A stretch of 64,000 nt of DNA from Anas platyrhynchos (lineage: Eukaryota > Chordata > Aves > Anseriformes > Anatidae): contig NC_092612.1 of the NCBI RefSeq assembly GCF_047663525.1, forward strand, positions 839,501-903,500, read 5' to 3'. The notes beneath the pieces are model-generated. The model saw only the letters and a program-made list of their open reading frames with translations. It searched no databases and was not told where the DNA came from. Position numbers and translations under genes: made by a program. Of the stretch, positions 14,945 to 29,439 are shown in pieces (positions within the stretch are counted from its first letter, which is position 1; each line of letters opens with the position of its first letter).

Positions 14945-15035
14945 GGTTTAGTGATGGGACTCAGCAGGTCAGGTTGATGGTTGGACTTGGTGATCCTGAA
15001 GGTCTTTTCCAACCTGGATGATCCTGGGATGGTAT
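14945..15035 (+). mobile_element. CR1 LINE 3' fragment
   Basis: The stretch has the typical avian CR1 tail order: GGTTGATGGTTGGACTTGG, then GATCCTGAAGGTC, then TTTTCCAACC and a degenerate GATGATCCTGGGAT terminal repeat. It is a 5'-truncated, non-coding copy in plus orientation. Confidence 0.75.
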
Positions 15036-15338
15036 AAAACAGAGGGTGGCACGCAGCTGGGTGTGCACCCCTCTGGTGCCTGACTTGGTGGCACAAGTGT
15101 GCAAGGCCGGAGACACCTCGGGGTACCAAGGGCATTCCCAGAGGGCTGTCAGATGTGACGCGAAGTCTGTGCAGGAGGATCGGAGGTTTTCCGGAGTGGC
15201 ATTTTTCTAGCCCCTGCCCTTCCAACCCAGCCAAGTCCTTTCCAGGCTGAGGTGTGCGAGCTGAAGGAGGGCAGAAGAAAGCTGATTCCGGTTCTGGGGC
15301 TCTGCTCCAAACTCTGTGCATTTTGGTTGTGGTAAGCC

Positions 15339-15342
15339 ATTT

Positions 15343-15374
<32 letters not shown>

Positions 15375-15379
15375 TTTTT
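15339..15379. repeat. T/A-rich microsatellite (ATT/ATTT)n
   Basis: A T run grades into TTATTATTATT and then TTTATTTATTTATTT. It is a simple repeat and no mobile-element body is recognisable beside it. Confidence 0.9.
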
Positions 15380-18300
15380 CAGAGCAACAAAAATTGATTC
15401 TGGCTGAAATGTCTCACAGCAAAACATCCCCAAATGGAGACCTCACGCTCCTCTCCCTACCTGCTTTCCTTTCCTTCAAAAGGAGCACTTTGCTGCCCTC
15501 TCCTGTCCAAAAGGCAGGCTGGAAATGCTCCGGCTTGCTGGTAAATAAGCTTTCAGGTCACCGGAGGGAGAGGAAAAAAAAAAAAAATCATTTTTTTTTT
15601 CACCTTTGCCTCGATGCATCCCTCTTGTGAGCATCCCCGGGCTGGCTGGGCTGACATCCTCAGCCTGCCTGGAGCTGTGGCTCACCACGAAGGACAAATG
15701 TCGCAGAGGTAGCAGGCAGCTGGAGCTCAGAGCTCTCGGCGAAGTCGCCTTTGGGAGGAAAATCCAGCTTTCCTGCAGCTCCAGCGAGTGCTGCGATAAA
15801 GCTGTCCCTGCGACGCCTGCCCCCGCTGCGCTCCGAGGAGGAGGCTGAAGCATCATATTGATTGGGGAAAAGGCCAGATAAAGGCTTTATCTGGGATGTC
15901 TCGGTCTGAGAAAAGAAATTGAAGCATGTTTCTGTCTGGACATCCCGCTCTGGTCTTCAGGGGCTGCCTGCCTGGATCCCCAGCCAGCTCGTGCTGTTAT
16001 CGGCCCTGCCTTGCTATCACGTCCCTTGGGTGACAATCTCTTCCAGCCACTGGAGAACAAGAAAGCAGCCGCTTATCAGCCCAAACCTGTCACGTCACAC
16101 CTCTATTGAAGGGCCTTTCCATCGTTTTGGCGATTCCTGTGGCACGGGATGCTGCAGTGCTGCACCCTGGGGATATTCAACCTGTGCGGAGAGCTGAGTG
16201 GCGAGCAGAGACCAATACGCTCCAAAAGGTCTTTAGGAAAAACAGCCACACTTTTCGAGGCACTCATGACGTGGAGTCTGGTGTCAGAAGGAGAAACTCC
16301 AGGTAAAGGTGGATAAATACAGGAAAATGACCCAATGTCAGAGGCAACCCCAGCACTGGAGATGAGCCGGGTGACAGCAGAGACGTCAGGTGTTGAATAC
16401 GAGACCTTGCAGGCTGGTCACACCTATAAAACAAGCCAGTGAATTTTACAGAGTTATTAATAAGCCCAACAACTGTCTTTTGTTAATGCCTTCTCCAGAA
16501 AGGCACCGTGTGCCTCTATCAGGAGATAAAGACTGCCTTGCTTCCCTGGTAATTTATCCTAATAGATAATCATCTTCACCATAGGTTGTCTGAGCCACAT
16601 TTCTGACTCCACTTTCTCTGTCTTCATCTTCCAGCCAGTGGTTCCTGCTATGTTTTCGCATATTAGAATAAAGAGCCTCTTGGTACCTCTTATTTTCTTC
16701 CCGTGAAGGTACTTACACACTGTAATCAAAGTCACTGCACAATCTTCAGGCTTTGCCTCTCGATGTCAGGCATTTTCCCAGGCCTTAAAAATACCACGGC
16801 TCTATCCCGCACCTTCTGATTTTTCTTTCTCCCTTTGCAAATAAATACCTTGTGATTTGTGAGCCACAGGCTATGACCCCTGAAATACGTCTTTGTGCCC
16901 TGCATCTGCCATAAAGGCAATGCAGGGTGAGGCTTCTACCTGTGGTGTCTCCTCCAGTCCCACCATGAGGTCCACCAGGCACCTCCCTTCCAGTTCACCC
17001 CCAGCCAAAGTCAGACTCTATTCTCAGCACCATCTGTTGCTCTGCCAATAGCTAATAATACCCTGGCCTGCCCTCATCTTTATTTTTCTAATAAAGCTAA
17101 AGAAAAGCTCTGTTCCCACAGGAATTCTGCATCAGGCTACGACCTGCTCCGGTTCTCCACCACGTTGTATGCTCATCACAAGTCAATGGCTCCATTACCA
17201 TGCAGTGCAGGGCCAGAGGAAGCAGATTGCCAGAATAAATCTGTGTTCTTGGGGTTTGAATTTAGCTTTGTCAGGTGAGTTGTCTTTATGCCACTGTCAG
17301 GTTCTGTGCTTGAATCTTCTCCGGGTCCTGTCCTCCTAGGCACCGCCAAGCATGCTGTAGGTGTGGGTGTTTCTATGGTTTCTCCCCATCCAACAAGCTT
17401 ATCCACAGCAGATGCTGGTGAGCATCTTTCAGTGATAGACACAGAAAAGAAAATCCCTCTGCTAGCCCCAGGGTGACTGTGCTTGTTACATCCATGCCAA
17501 CAGACGCTCACTGCAGGCTTCCACCAGTGGAAGACGCCGAGGTGGTGGGTGAGAAGGTGGCACAAGCTCTTCTCAACACGAACTGATGCTGCAGGATAGT
17601 TGAGACATTAAACTTCTGTCTGATACCTTTCAAAACCACCAGAAAAAGATGAATTTTCATATGTCAAGTTGCCAGGAAACTCCATCATAATGCTAATGGG
17701 CTGGGATGTCGCTTGTTGGCATCTGCCATCAGGACAAAATTACATTTCATTCCAACTCCAAAATAGAAATAAATTATTGAACGCTTCTACCTAGTTTATG
17801 GCATTATTTAGACTCACGGAAGAATTTCTGTGAGTTAGAATTTAGAATCTTCAAACTCTTTGCTGTAAGGTACCATGGCAGTTTTCAGCTTTTTGCAACT
17901 TTATTGTATTTTGAATTTGTTCCTCTTTTTCCCCCCTATTTTTAAGCAGCAATTTTTATTTCTGCTTGCTGACTCTGAAGCAGAGTGGTACCTTAACTAT
18001 GGAGTGATGGTGGTTTTTTTGGCTATGTGAGGAAGTGGCTGCATGGGGGAACATTTACCTTGGGTTTAGCACATTAATACTTTCTGCTTGCAGCAGTGCA
18101 GTCAGCTTGTCTGATTTCCTGGAAAAAGATTCAAGCTTGAAGAAACAGGATCTAACTTCTTAGTAAATATCTGTAAATTGCTATCATTTTGTTGTGTTGA
18201 AATACTGGGAGCAGTTTAGGCCAGAAAAAAGATTTTTTCCCACATAAGAAATGCTTAAAAAAAAAAAAAACTACAACCCTTGAGTCTTTTCCAAGAGAGG

Positions 18301-19500
18301 CAATGGAAAAAGAGGGGATCCTTTTAAAAAATAAAAATAGAAACTTTGTTTTTCTGTTTTATCTCAGATCTCTTAAAAATGACCGTGATAAGCTATCTTT
18401 TCTTTGGCTTTTTGAAATCTGTTCTTTCATCTATTGGTTTTTTTTTTGTTTTTTTTTTTTTTTTCGGAAACCTCTGTATGACAATTTCTTTCTGGCCAAC
18501 AGCTGTCGCAGGCATCAGCCACACACGTGGCTGTCCTACACCCTGCGGGGGCCAGAACCAGACTCCGTCCTGCCCCAGGAGCCTCTCCTGGCAGGGAAAT
18601 CCTCCCCACACCAGCAGCCGGACTGGCAAAAGGTGCACGTCTTTACCAGGGACGTTAATGAGCTACTTGAAAAACGTCCCTGCGGGTCGAGTGAGTTCTC
18701 CATCATCTGGAGACAAGACTTGGCTGTCGTTCAGGAGGTGCTCTGAGTTCCTTCAGATGACTGAGTGCATCCTAAGAGTCTCCGAAGGAAGTCCTGCAGC
18801 CCGCGTTGCCGTCAGGCTTTATCCTTTTAATCCATTCTGACCGAAGACGTCTGTCTCCAAGAGATGGAAAGGTCAAAGCTGGGCTGCAGATTTAATATGA
18901 TCACTTCAGTCTCCTCCGAGACCTCTGGGTCTTCTGTGCTGCCCCAGACCCACAGCAGGCTGGTGGCAGCGCTGTCCCCACGGGAGGCAGGAAGAGTCCA
19001 TCAGCATCATCAGGAGCTCCGGGAGGAAGGCCAGAAAGAGGAAGGCCTCTGCAGAGCTGCGTATAATTAAATGTTGGGCCTCTCGGTGGAAATATGTTTT
19101 CTGGTTTCTCTTTCTTTCCTGAAGCTGTTTCATTTTCTGTCCGCCAAACTCGTCTCAGTCAAAGTCCTTTCTTTTCCTCTCTTCATTTCCATCCTCCCAG
19201 AAATGTCTTATTTCCGTGGCTTTACTCTCCTGAGTTAATATTGGCATTGAAATGTCATATTCTGACTTCAAATCAGTATCTAGCTGAGCAGCTAAAGAAA
19301 ATCATGTTTGCCCCAGGGGGACGTTGATTCGGGATTCCTGCAGATTCAGGCGTTCTGGCTTTAGGTTCTCCTGAGCCACCACCGGGACCATTTCCTTGCA
19401 AATATAATAATCAGAGAAACACTATAAAGAGCCATGAACGAACTGCCAAGTGCCACATGAGGCCTGGTGCACAGCTACGCGTGTAACCAAGGAGCTTTAG
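15380..19500. other. non-coding stretch, no gene recognised
   Basis: Mixed sequence with A and T homopolymers (near 18.26 and 18.45 kb). No open frame shows domains or phase-matched splice sites. Confidence 0.45.
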
Positions 19501-19738
19501 AAGCAAGGCTTTAAACTAAGAAAGAGTAGATTTAGATTACATACGAGGAAGGAATTTTTTATTCTGAGGGTGATGAGGCACTGGAAGAGGACACTCAGAG
19601 AAGCTGTGGATGTCCCATCCCTGGTAGTGCCCAAGGACAGCCTGGGGCCACGTCCCTGCCCATGGCAGGGGGTGAAATTAGATGGGTTTTGAGGTCCCTT
19701 CTGACCTGCCCTTTCATTCTTTAGTTCTACGATTCCAT
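19500..19738 (+). mobile_element. CR1 LINE 3' fragment
   Basis: This follows the standard CR1 3' end closely: an AGGAAGGAATTTTTTATTC block, GAGGCACTGGAAGAGG, GAAGCTGTGGATGTCCC, CCCTGCCCATGGCAGGGGG, GGTCCCTTCTGACC and a closing TTCTACGATTCC. It is 5'-truncated, in plus orientation and non-coding. One of the clearest markers that this is bird DNA. Confidence 0.88.
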
Positions 19739-19739
19739 C

Positions 19740-22700
19740 TTGGTGGGCAGGATTTCGGAGGTCTGGGACCCTGATATAGCCAGGGGTCCTGAACTAAGGT
19801 GATGTTGTTCCTCACCTCTTGGTTGCCTTGAAATTTAGGTCATTCTTTGAGGCAGAAATTGTTCCTCAGTCTGCGCGTGTTGGAAAACTCACATACTACA
19901 TCACAGACTCGAACAGGGTGACAGGAACAAAATTGTGCATTTTCCTGTCTTTGGGCTTAGATGAGAAGGCTGAAGAAAATCATCTGCCTTGGCTCTCGCT
20001 CCCTCTTTTGTTCCAGGAGTTATAGGACAGGAGGTAGGTTTTGTTTTAAGGGATGTGTCTGCAAAGCTATTCCAATGCCATGGGCAGGCTATTCCCATAC
20101 TTTCCCATACTGGCTACTTCTTCAGATACTTGTCACTATGGGCTGCTGATACCCAAAAAAAATCCCTACTTTATGCCATGGAAATGCAGGGCATGAATCA
20201 CGGCTCTGCACCAATACGGTGCTGCTCGCCATCCTGTTCGCAGTGCTGGCCCCACAAATTTTTTGTCATGGACCACCTCATATTTCAGCATTTAAAACCT
20301 GACAGCTGCTTTCCCATAGCCACAGCTTGTGCTGCAGAAGGTGCTCATGCCCCTACCTTGCGATGAAGCTGAGTATTAATAGACTAATTTCTCTCTGGGT
20401 CATCAGACAGCCTTGCTAGGGTTCATTTGCTTGAGTGCAGATGTCCACAGCAGACAATCTGTAATCACCAGGACCAGCTGATCCCTCTGCCTCCAAGCAG
20501 GCATTTAAAATACATAGGTAGATGGTAAAGAGTGCCGGGGAACAGCTCAGGAACAGCCATCCACACTGAAAAAATCTGGGGCAGCTTTTTTCTCCTGGGA
20601 CTTGAGGAAAGCTGCTCAGGTGACAATGCCTAGGAAACTCTCCTTCGACTTTGCTTGCTCTCATCTGCTCGTGCTGATTTGAGCATTTCCTTGCACAAGA
20701 AGCTTCTTCCAGGGAGCTACAATGGGAATCTGAGCTCTGGGTATGGTCCCGCTCTCTCCCCCTGGAGCACGGAGGAGCAGAGCTTGTCTTGCATGTGCTG
20801 CTGTTGCCCCATTGATAATAAGGAAAAAATAATAATAAAAAAAAGACGTTGCCTGTGAATTGAGCACAGCAGCTTCCCAGAGTGACAGGTTTATTTCAGC
20901 AGCGCCTCAAAGTCATCTTCTCCTCTGTGCCTGGCTCAGTTGGTGTGGGGCTGATTTATTTGGAGAAGATTAGGCAGCTCTGCCTGCAGGGATGCAGGAA
21001 GGCAGCTGGGGCTGTCGAGGGGGTTCATGAAAACTTCAGAAAAACAGCTGTCAGGCTGGGAGGATGGGGTGGGAGGGGTGGAAGAGAGAAAGGGGTAGGG
21101 AGCAGGCTGAAAGAAGAGGCTGGAGAAGACAGATGATGTGTGCTGCTTGATGGTCTGCTGAGGGTAACAGCAAATTGGTGCAAAACCCATCAGCTCAGGC
21201 TGTGCTGAGGCAGCAGCATCAAAGAGGCAAGATTTGGGCTTTTAAATAATTTACTAGGGGGAAAACGGGGGATTTATGTAAGATGAATCAGTCTGGGAGC
21301 CGTACGGCACTGGGGTTAACTCCCGGCACTCCTAAAACATCGACTGGCAGAACGTGGCCATGCAGACATCACGTCCAGCCATGGATGCGCAGAACTTTTC
21401 CAAAAGCTTGTGGGGTTAGCGGGACAAGCCGTTTTGGAGGATTCCTGCAGATGACAGAACAAACCTCGAACAGCCATTGGTTGCACAATTTGTATCCTTG
21501 GAAAAAAAAAAAAAACTTACACCTTCCTCTGGCTCCGGTGTTGTTTCTGGGTTTCAGCAGAGGGTTAAGAAAAATGATATACAAGTTTCTTGCAGGCTTT
21601 ACTGAGCACGGACTGGTGCTCAGGGAGTTTTCACATAGTTTATGGCTTAGCCAAATCTGATTGCTCGCTGTAAACTGCTGTGGGGATCACCCTTTTGAAC
21701 ATTAGTTCTCTGATCCAGGGCATGTAATATTAACTCTTCTGAAGCACTGAAGTAGCACAGGGTTCTCCTCACAGCTGAGGTGGGTTTTGATCCAATTTCC
21801 AAAACACCTGGTTGACCCACATCTAATCCCCATTTACAAATGTCCTGTAGAAGCTGAGCTCTCCCCGAGCATGTCAATAATTGAGATTACAAATCCTTTT
21901 CCTATTTGATGGCAAATGTATTTTAAGGGGTTTAAAGCTCGTTGTTGGCAGTCCAAGTGAAATCCACGTCAAGGTCAAACTCATCAGAGACGCAAATGAT
22001 TTGCTATCATTACTGTGTAGCATCACATAATCTCTGGGTAGAATTAATCACATCTCACTTTAGCTACTGCAAGACTGAATGTCTGAGCCAGTCGCCCTGC
22101 ACGCTGCTGGAGAGGAAAAGGCTCTGTCTCCTGGCTTGGGCTGCCCTATCCAAATAAGATGAATCCCTGTCACTGGGTGGTTGGGATCCAACTTCCCAAT
22201 GTGTTGGTTTGCACTGGGATTTGGCTATGGAGCACATCAAAACCATTTCTACAGGTAGTGTAAATATCCATTGTTGGGAGCATCTGGCATCTTTCCGCTT
22301 CCAGCCCACAACAGCGAGTGCTCAACAAAAATTGGGGTTTGGCTAGCACAGAAATGCAGGAGTGCCAGGGGCTGGGCTTGATGACAGGGGTTTGTTTTAG
22401 CTCAATTTTTACTGAGCTAGGATGATCAGGTATTGCCATTATTCCTCTCAGATTCCTCAAATTTCAGTCAGAGACAAGGCCATTGCTCTTGGGAAAATGG
22501 TCCTTGCTCCAGTAAAAGGTGCTGGATCTACCACGCACAGCTGGATGTGTGTCCAGCCTCCACGTCATCCCAGGACATAATTTCCATGGCCCAAACCAAA
22601 CCTTTCTGCCCATAATAACCCTACTGCCAATAATGTTGTTACAACCATGAGTTACGGCGTTCTCCTCCGAAGCCGCTTGGCTTTCCCATGTTCTACCGTA

Positions 22701-25700
22701 ATTATTCAAAGTACTGCCTAATTTGCCCATTATTACGGGCTTTATCAATTCCCCTGTTGCTGATTTGACATGCTGTGCTCAGCTCTGGCTGTTCTCACCC
22801 TCTGCTCTCCGGCAGTTTGCCAGAACTGATGGAAGCAAGGCACAACAAGGCTTTTCGTCTGGGCTTTGCCTGAGTCCTCCTGCGGTATGTTTTCCACCTG
22901 ACTGATGCCATCCCTGGACCTTTATTACTGCAAAATGCCTTCTTCAAATAGGCTCCTGGTCCTCTCTGGAGCAATATGCACAGTGCTGGATTTGTTTGGA
23001 TTTTTTTGTTCGTGCTGCTAAGAGCAAATTCCCATCAGAAAAGCCCATGCCCATCATTTATAATAAAGCTCTACAGTCCCCTGCCAGGCAGCGTGGTTCT
23101 GCATCATCCACTGACAGCCAGCCCTCTGCCTGGGTAAGAGATTTATTCCCTAGGAGATCGAGCAGTAATCAACCATCTCAAGACCTGAGCCACTGGCACG
23201 TGGGGCAGGTTTAACTGGCTGGCTCCTTTTGGTGATTTCGTAGGAGTTCACTGGTTCTGCGCTGATTTATAACATCGCACAGACTTCCAGCTCACGCTGG
23301 TCCTTGCAGTGCCAGCCGTGCCTCGGTACTGGTGTGGATTAAGCACACAGGGATTAGAGTGGAAGGGATGGGGCAGAAAGTGCTATTTCTGTCCAGGTTC
23401 AGCTCCGTCATCTGTTGACAGCCTGGCATCGAGCTGTCATATGTCTCGTCTGACGACTGTGGGTGTACAGGCAGCAGAGGAGTTAATAGATGGGGGTTAT
23501 TATTTTTAATAAGGCAGGAACCTGTGTCGGATGTGTGTGCTCCAGGCAAGGCTCCACCAGCATCCTGGCAGCACCAGCACCAACCTCTGATGTTCAGCAT
23601 CAGTGTCAGCCCCACAAAAGGCTGGGTTTTTTCTCACATCTTCATCCCAAGTTGCTTTCTCTTGCCCCCATCTCCAAGGGCAGGACGGGCTTTCACCATG
23701 CAGCTCACAGATGGTGTGCGGGATCTCATTCTGCCTTAGCGCTTTCCCTCACAGCTGCTCCCTCATTTACTGAGCAAAGTCCTTCTAAGTGGCAGCAGGA
23801 CATTATTTTGTCTTAATGCCATCATTAAGGGCTTGGCAAAGGTGCTCAGTCATGCACTACCGAGGAAAAATGTGATGCCGGGCTGTCCAGGAGGCCAGAG
23901 CAGACCGGGAGCCTGCTTCCTAGAAGATGCTCAGATATTTCGGCTGGAGAGGAGGAGCTGACTGGGAGATCTCTACCCACGCCGTGCAGGTGGAGCAGCA
24001 TCTCCTCTTGGCAAGGTGGTGATCAGTATCCGAAACAACCCAACCCAGCTGCTTCAGGACGGCAAACCCCCAACCGAAACAATGACAGATGTGGCACAGA
24101 GAGAATCAAACCGAATAAAATCCTGGGCAATCAAACCAGAACGCACCAAAGGAACCCACAGAGGTGCTGGGAGAGCTGCGTGCTCCCCACCCTGCCGGGC
24201 AGTTCCTGGTTCTGCACCACTTTGATATCCTGCCTCAAGACGTCGCAAAAAAACAGCTAGTTCTCTAATCAGCACCAAAACCCGCATGTCTGAGGACAGC
24301 AAAGCGGTGCTGCCCTTGTGATCAGCCGCCAGTAGCAGATGTTGGGCTGTGATAGAAGTGCTGCAGCCTCAAACCAAAGCTGTGCTTTCTTTGCTGCTGC
24401 AGTGCAGGGCTGTTTTCCGCTGGAGTTCGGTCAAGGTTAGTCCAACCGCGCTGCTGCCGAAGCTATGAAGTGACTTCATTTCAAAGACTGGATAATTCAT
24501 TAAATCATGAGGACAGAATGGTTGGAAAGCTGCAGTTTTCAGAACAAGACCAGCTTAGGAAGTCAGGGCACTGCTGGTTAAACAACGAATTTTTCACTTG
24601 CAATCGTATGGCTCCTTCATCAATAGTTTGGGTTGCAGGCATTGCCTCTCCTTCCCTGTAATACCAGTGCTGGGGAGCAAAGCCATAGAAAAATATCAGA
24701 AAAATATCAGAAAAATGTGGCTGTTAGAAATGGGGCCAGCAAGCCAGCAGAAGAAGGAAGGAAGGCAAATAGGGAAGCTGAGGGCACGGCCCGTGAAGGA
24801 TTTGGGTGGTAGCAGGGAGCTGCCCTCTGTAGTGAGCCAATGTCCCTGGGCAGAGGAGTGGGTGCCAGCACTGAGCACGCTGCAGGGCTTCCATATGGAG
24901 GTGACACTAAGGCCACCCTTGTCCCTACTGCTCGTCTTCAGGAGCACTCAGATGTGTCTGCTTTTCTTCTCTCTTTTTGGAGAACGTTGTCTTTAATCAA
25001 GACTGCAGCTCCCCTGCAGCTCATGGCTTCACCTCAGATGTTTGCAGATGGTTAATAACTTGACTTGCAACTCTAAGTTGACAAAACAGCTGGTTTATTT
25101 CATAAAGCCAATATAAACACTGTTTTTTTGAAGGAAGGGAGAAAAAGGCCTTTAAGAAGGGAAGAAAGGAGAGCAGGAACTGACTGGCAGAGAATTTGGA
25201 TGAGGAAGATGATGAAGAAAGGAAGGGAGCTGAGAATGTGATCCAAGAGAGCCTAAGTGTGTGATGACCACAGGGATTAGTTAAGACAAGAAGCTGCGTA
25301 GAGGCAGACAGAGAAAAAGTGTAAAAGCATTCGGCGTGTTTGGTCTCGCACTTGGTGTGTTTGGGCTCACAAACTGGAGGGCACGACAGCATCTGATCAC
25401 TTCCTAAAATTCGGTTGGAATGGGACGCACCGGAGGAAAGTGCTTAAGTGAGAGGACCACGCTCACAGACATGGACATAGCACAAAGCAGTCAGGGTTCG
25501 TTGACGCTGAAAATTGAATTTACTTTCCTAGGATGAAAAGTAGGATCCTCCAAAGTGGCTTCTAGCAGGCAAAGTGGACAGAGGGGACACGGCTGACATG
25601 AAGGCAAAGGCTGACAAGTTTTGAATTGCATTGTTTGCTGTAGAGTCTGCAGCCGCCAAGGACTCAACCCAGTGGGTGGGAGATGGGTATCTAAAATGAA

Positions 25701-28700
25701 GCATCCTCCTCCTCCAGGCTCATGGCTCCAAAAGAGGCACTGACCTTGTTCAAAGCAGCAAGGGGTCAACTTTGGGTGTCTGAACATAGGCACACCCTGC
25801 CTGGTACTATCTCCAAGGACCCTAAAATGTACTCAGAGGACCTGTGTGCTGTCCTCAGAGGACTTCCAGCTGTGCTCCATGACCCAAACGTGCTCCTTTG
25901 TGGTGGGATGCTCAGGCTGCTGAAGCCCAGGCATTGCACCCCCAGCTCCAGAACTGAGCCACAGCATTGCCCATATTTACAGGCAGCCCCCACTGCTCGG
26001 GCGCTGCTCTGTGCTTTTCCTGACATCCCCCCCGTTCCTTTGTTTCTGTTTGTCTGAGTTTTCATATGTGAATGTTTGAGCTTGTTTATCTGTTTCAGCT
26101 GAAAAACTCCAAAAGCTCCGGCAAAATGCTAATAAGCAGCATTAGCTGCAGTTAATTGAACTGCTTCTATGATCCTCCATAATTATCTCCTGGTACAGCA
26201 CCCTGAGAAAGGCTGTCTAAGAAAGGCAGGATGGATGCCAGAGATAATCAGATACCAGATCAGGGAGAAGCATTTCGTTTTCTTATCCAAATTAAGATTT
26301 TTGGGGGGATTGATTACCTCACTAAATATTTGCTGTGGAGAGCAAACTAAGCTGGTTCTGGTGGGGACTGCAAAGGGAACGCCGGGTGCTCAATTATTTA
26401 CAGACTTGCTTGGCTAGCTGAGCGTGCGCCAGGAATGCAAAGAGAGCCGTCACCGGGAATCTCATCGGAGATTTTTCATTGGGAGTAAAAAGCGAGCAAT
26501 GACAAGGGGGAATGTTCTCCCGAGTCAAAATGCTGAAACTTGCCTGGTGATAAATTGAGCTGTCACCGGGGCTTGATTATCACATCCAGAGCGTGCCTTC
26601 CCCCAGTCTCTCCCCAAACTCCTTGAGTTTGCAGACAAGGAGCATATATTGGGCTGGCACGGACCTTCGAGGTCAGCAGGTGCAACTGCTTGCAATCACC
26701 ACTGGTGCCTTTCGAAATCACCGTTAATAAAGGCTGTAGCTTGGTCCTAGCCCAGCTTGGAGGTCCTTTGTCAGCACGGTTGGGTTGGATGCTCTGTGCG
26801 TGGCTGAATCCTTGCTGCGCGGTCAATGCCTTGCTCGTCCTGCTCTTTCACAGCTCTCTGTAACTCACAGAGACAGCTCATAACAATTAAAAGCAGATTT
26901 ATAAGCTGTGCATAGATGATACAAATTATCATAACATTTTATGAGCGTGGTCCGGGAGAGCTCCAGTCACAAACCATACAATTGGCTTGTAAGAGAAGGA
27001 AAATTCATGGATTTTTTTCAAAATGGGAGTAGAAGTTGGCAGCAGTGGCTATTAATAAGCTGTGAAAGATGGGTTGCTGTTCAGGAAGCTCAAATATCAA
27101 TGAAAAGCTATATAGCCAAGCAGCACTAGCAGTGCGAGTGGTTTTTATACAGGGACATATATCAAAAAGAAAAGGAATCCTCGCAGTGGCATTGCATATC
27201 TCACTGGGTGCGGATGCTAAAACTGTTGCTAAAGATGTAGAAAATCTTTGGGGTACTGAAACTGTCTATTTAGGAAGAAGCAGTTAATGTCACCTTATAT
27301 TCACTGCAAAATAAGAATTGCATGAATCCCAGACTGCAGTTTGGGTGGGCTGTGAGGAGCTCATTGCATTGTCCATCTAATTGGGGCTGGCAAGTAATGG
27401 TCCAGCCTGTTAGGAGGAAAACGCCCTCTGAGGATTCAGATTTCTTCTTGTCTCTGCTCACAGGTGCCTGATGGCACCGGCCACAGCTGGAGCTGTGATG
27501 TCAAACCTGGACCAGGGCCTGAGACAAGCTGCTTCATCCCACTTCCTTCCCACTTCTGCAGACACCGCTCGTGTTTATTCAGCCCATTACGATGTTTCTA
27601 TTTGTTCAATTGTACCATTAACCAGGCAAGGTGCCAAAAAAGCATCTGCTAATATTCAGCATCTAATTATGACAATGATATGATTGCAAGTTCTGCTTTC
27701 CATGCTGTTAGGAGATGGTGCACTCCTCCACCTCTCCGTTGCATGAGGAACGGGCGTTGCTGTAGGAAATCTCTGCAGTAATTGTCTCCAACCCTATTCT
27801 GCTTTCCTAAACCTCCTGGTGTTTGCCTTGCCATGGCCTTTTCCTCCTGCCCTGCTACTCTCATACCTGCTGCTCTGCTCCTGAGGAGAAACGTGGAGCA
27901 ACAGTGGCACCGAGTGGGCACGCAGAGGAACAGGACAGCTAAGGCATGGCATAGGGGATGTTAGAGCAGGAGTACATGGGACAAAGACTCCCCATGAAAT
28001 TTTTTTATGGTCAGGGATCCACAATATGGTGAGGATTCATAATGCACCTAGAGCTGGCAGAAATCCAGCCCTGAATGGGAGGTTGAGGAACTCTGAGGAC
28101 TCTTCCTCCAACGTGGCTTGGGTGTACCAGGAAAGGCAAATACTGTTAGCCAGAAAAATGCCCAGGGCTTGGACCAACCTCTTGAAGGTTTTTGGACCCC
28201 ACGTTGCAGCAATGAGTTTCACAGGTGAGACCTCAGTGAAGGGTTTGCAGTGCGTCACCATCACTGCTGATGCATCTCCCGGTTGCTCTTTCCATCCTCA
28301 GAAAAATGCAAGACCCTCTCTGCAACTTTTGACTCAGAAGGTCCCCAAAAACCAGTGTTGGAGAAATGTCCCTCTGTTCTTGCTGGGATTCACAGCCTCT
28401 TTTCAACACCTGTGGGGTGACACTGGGCTGAGCACACCTTGCTTTGACCCTGTGCAAACACCCTGGTGTTTGCCTGTGTTAAAACAACCCGGTTTGAATT
28501 TGTCAGTGCAGAGCGACCTGGGGATCCATCCTTTCCAGTATCCCCCCTCCAGCCTTCATGCTCTCCATGGGCCTTATAAGCAGTTAGCCTGTTTTTGTGT
28601 TTGAATAATTAACGAAAAAGTTAAATCCTAAAAGATTAAAATTAACCACTGTGAAACGTTGTTAGAATTAAGTGTAAAATCAATGATTGTCCTTTTATAA

Positions 28701-29400
28701 TTACAATTTGCTTCATTTTTTTTATGTGGTTTTAATGCATTCTGGTGTCTTGGCGTGAATTTTGTGCCTTTCCAGATTAAAAGCCATCCTGTTACAGGTC
28801 TGCAGCCTCGCAGGGTGTAATTCAGATTCACTTCCATATCAGTGCCTGCCAGCAAGGACCGTGTGAGCGGAGAGCCAAAGGAAGAGGGCAGAGAACACAA
28901 GTACTGCAGGCAGGGATGGAATGCAGCTGAGAGGAGCCGACTGTAAGGGAAGCTGGTGTTAATTACCTTTATAGCCAAACTCACAACCTGATAAAAAAAT
29001 ATCCCCCTTGAGTGAGAGATAACGTAATTAATTTGCATGGGAGAGGTGTGATACGGACAGTGCCTGTGAATCCTGTCCAGCCTCCAGAAATGTTGGCATG
29101 GTCCAAACTTTCCTCTTTGCTCTGCAACAAATCAGTGACACTTGAATCCCCTCCATGGGGACGGATGCTTAATATGGGATGTGGTGATCTGGATGTGCTG
29201 CTGATGATGCCCCTGAGGCCAAACTGATTTTCTGCACCCTCTGTGCTTGAGGTGGCCAAACCCCCCTTCCCCAGCCTCGCCAGCCCCCGGCATAAGCACA
29301 CGGGTGCCGAGCAGAAGCAGCTGCGCCTTTCTCCTTCCCTTCGGCAATTTTCTCTTTTTCCTTTCTTCGGGCCCATTTTTTATTCCTCGGGAAAGAAAAA
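19740..29400. other. non-coding stretch, no gene recognised
   Basis: No convincing exon. A threefold AAAAATATCAG repeat lies at about 24.69-24.72 kb. Open frames are short and domain-free. The composition suggests intergenic or intronic DNA. Confidence 0.45.
26638..26700 (-). mobile_element. possible degraded CR1 3' end
   Basis: GGGCTGGCACGGACCTTCGAG followed shortly by GTGCAACTGC resembles the reverse complement of a CR1 tail (GGTTGGAAGGGACC type). Too diverged and short to be sure. Confidence 0.35.
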
Positions 29401-29439
29401 AGAACAATGCCAAAAGCGTGAATTTAAGCCAAAAGCCGG

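Noticed and set aside
1-29400. MicroRNA hairpins of the syntenic mammalian region (for example miR-9 and miR-92b)
   Set aside because: The mature sequences were looked for by eye on both strands and not found.
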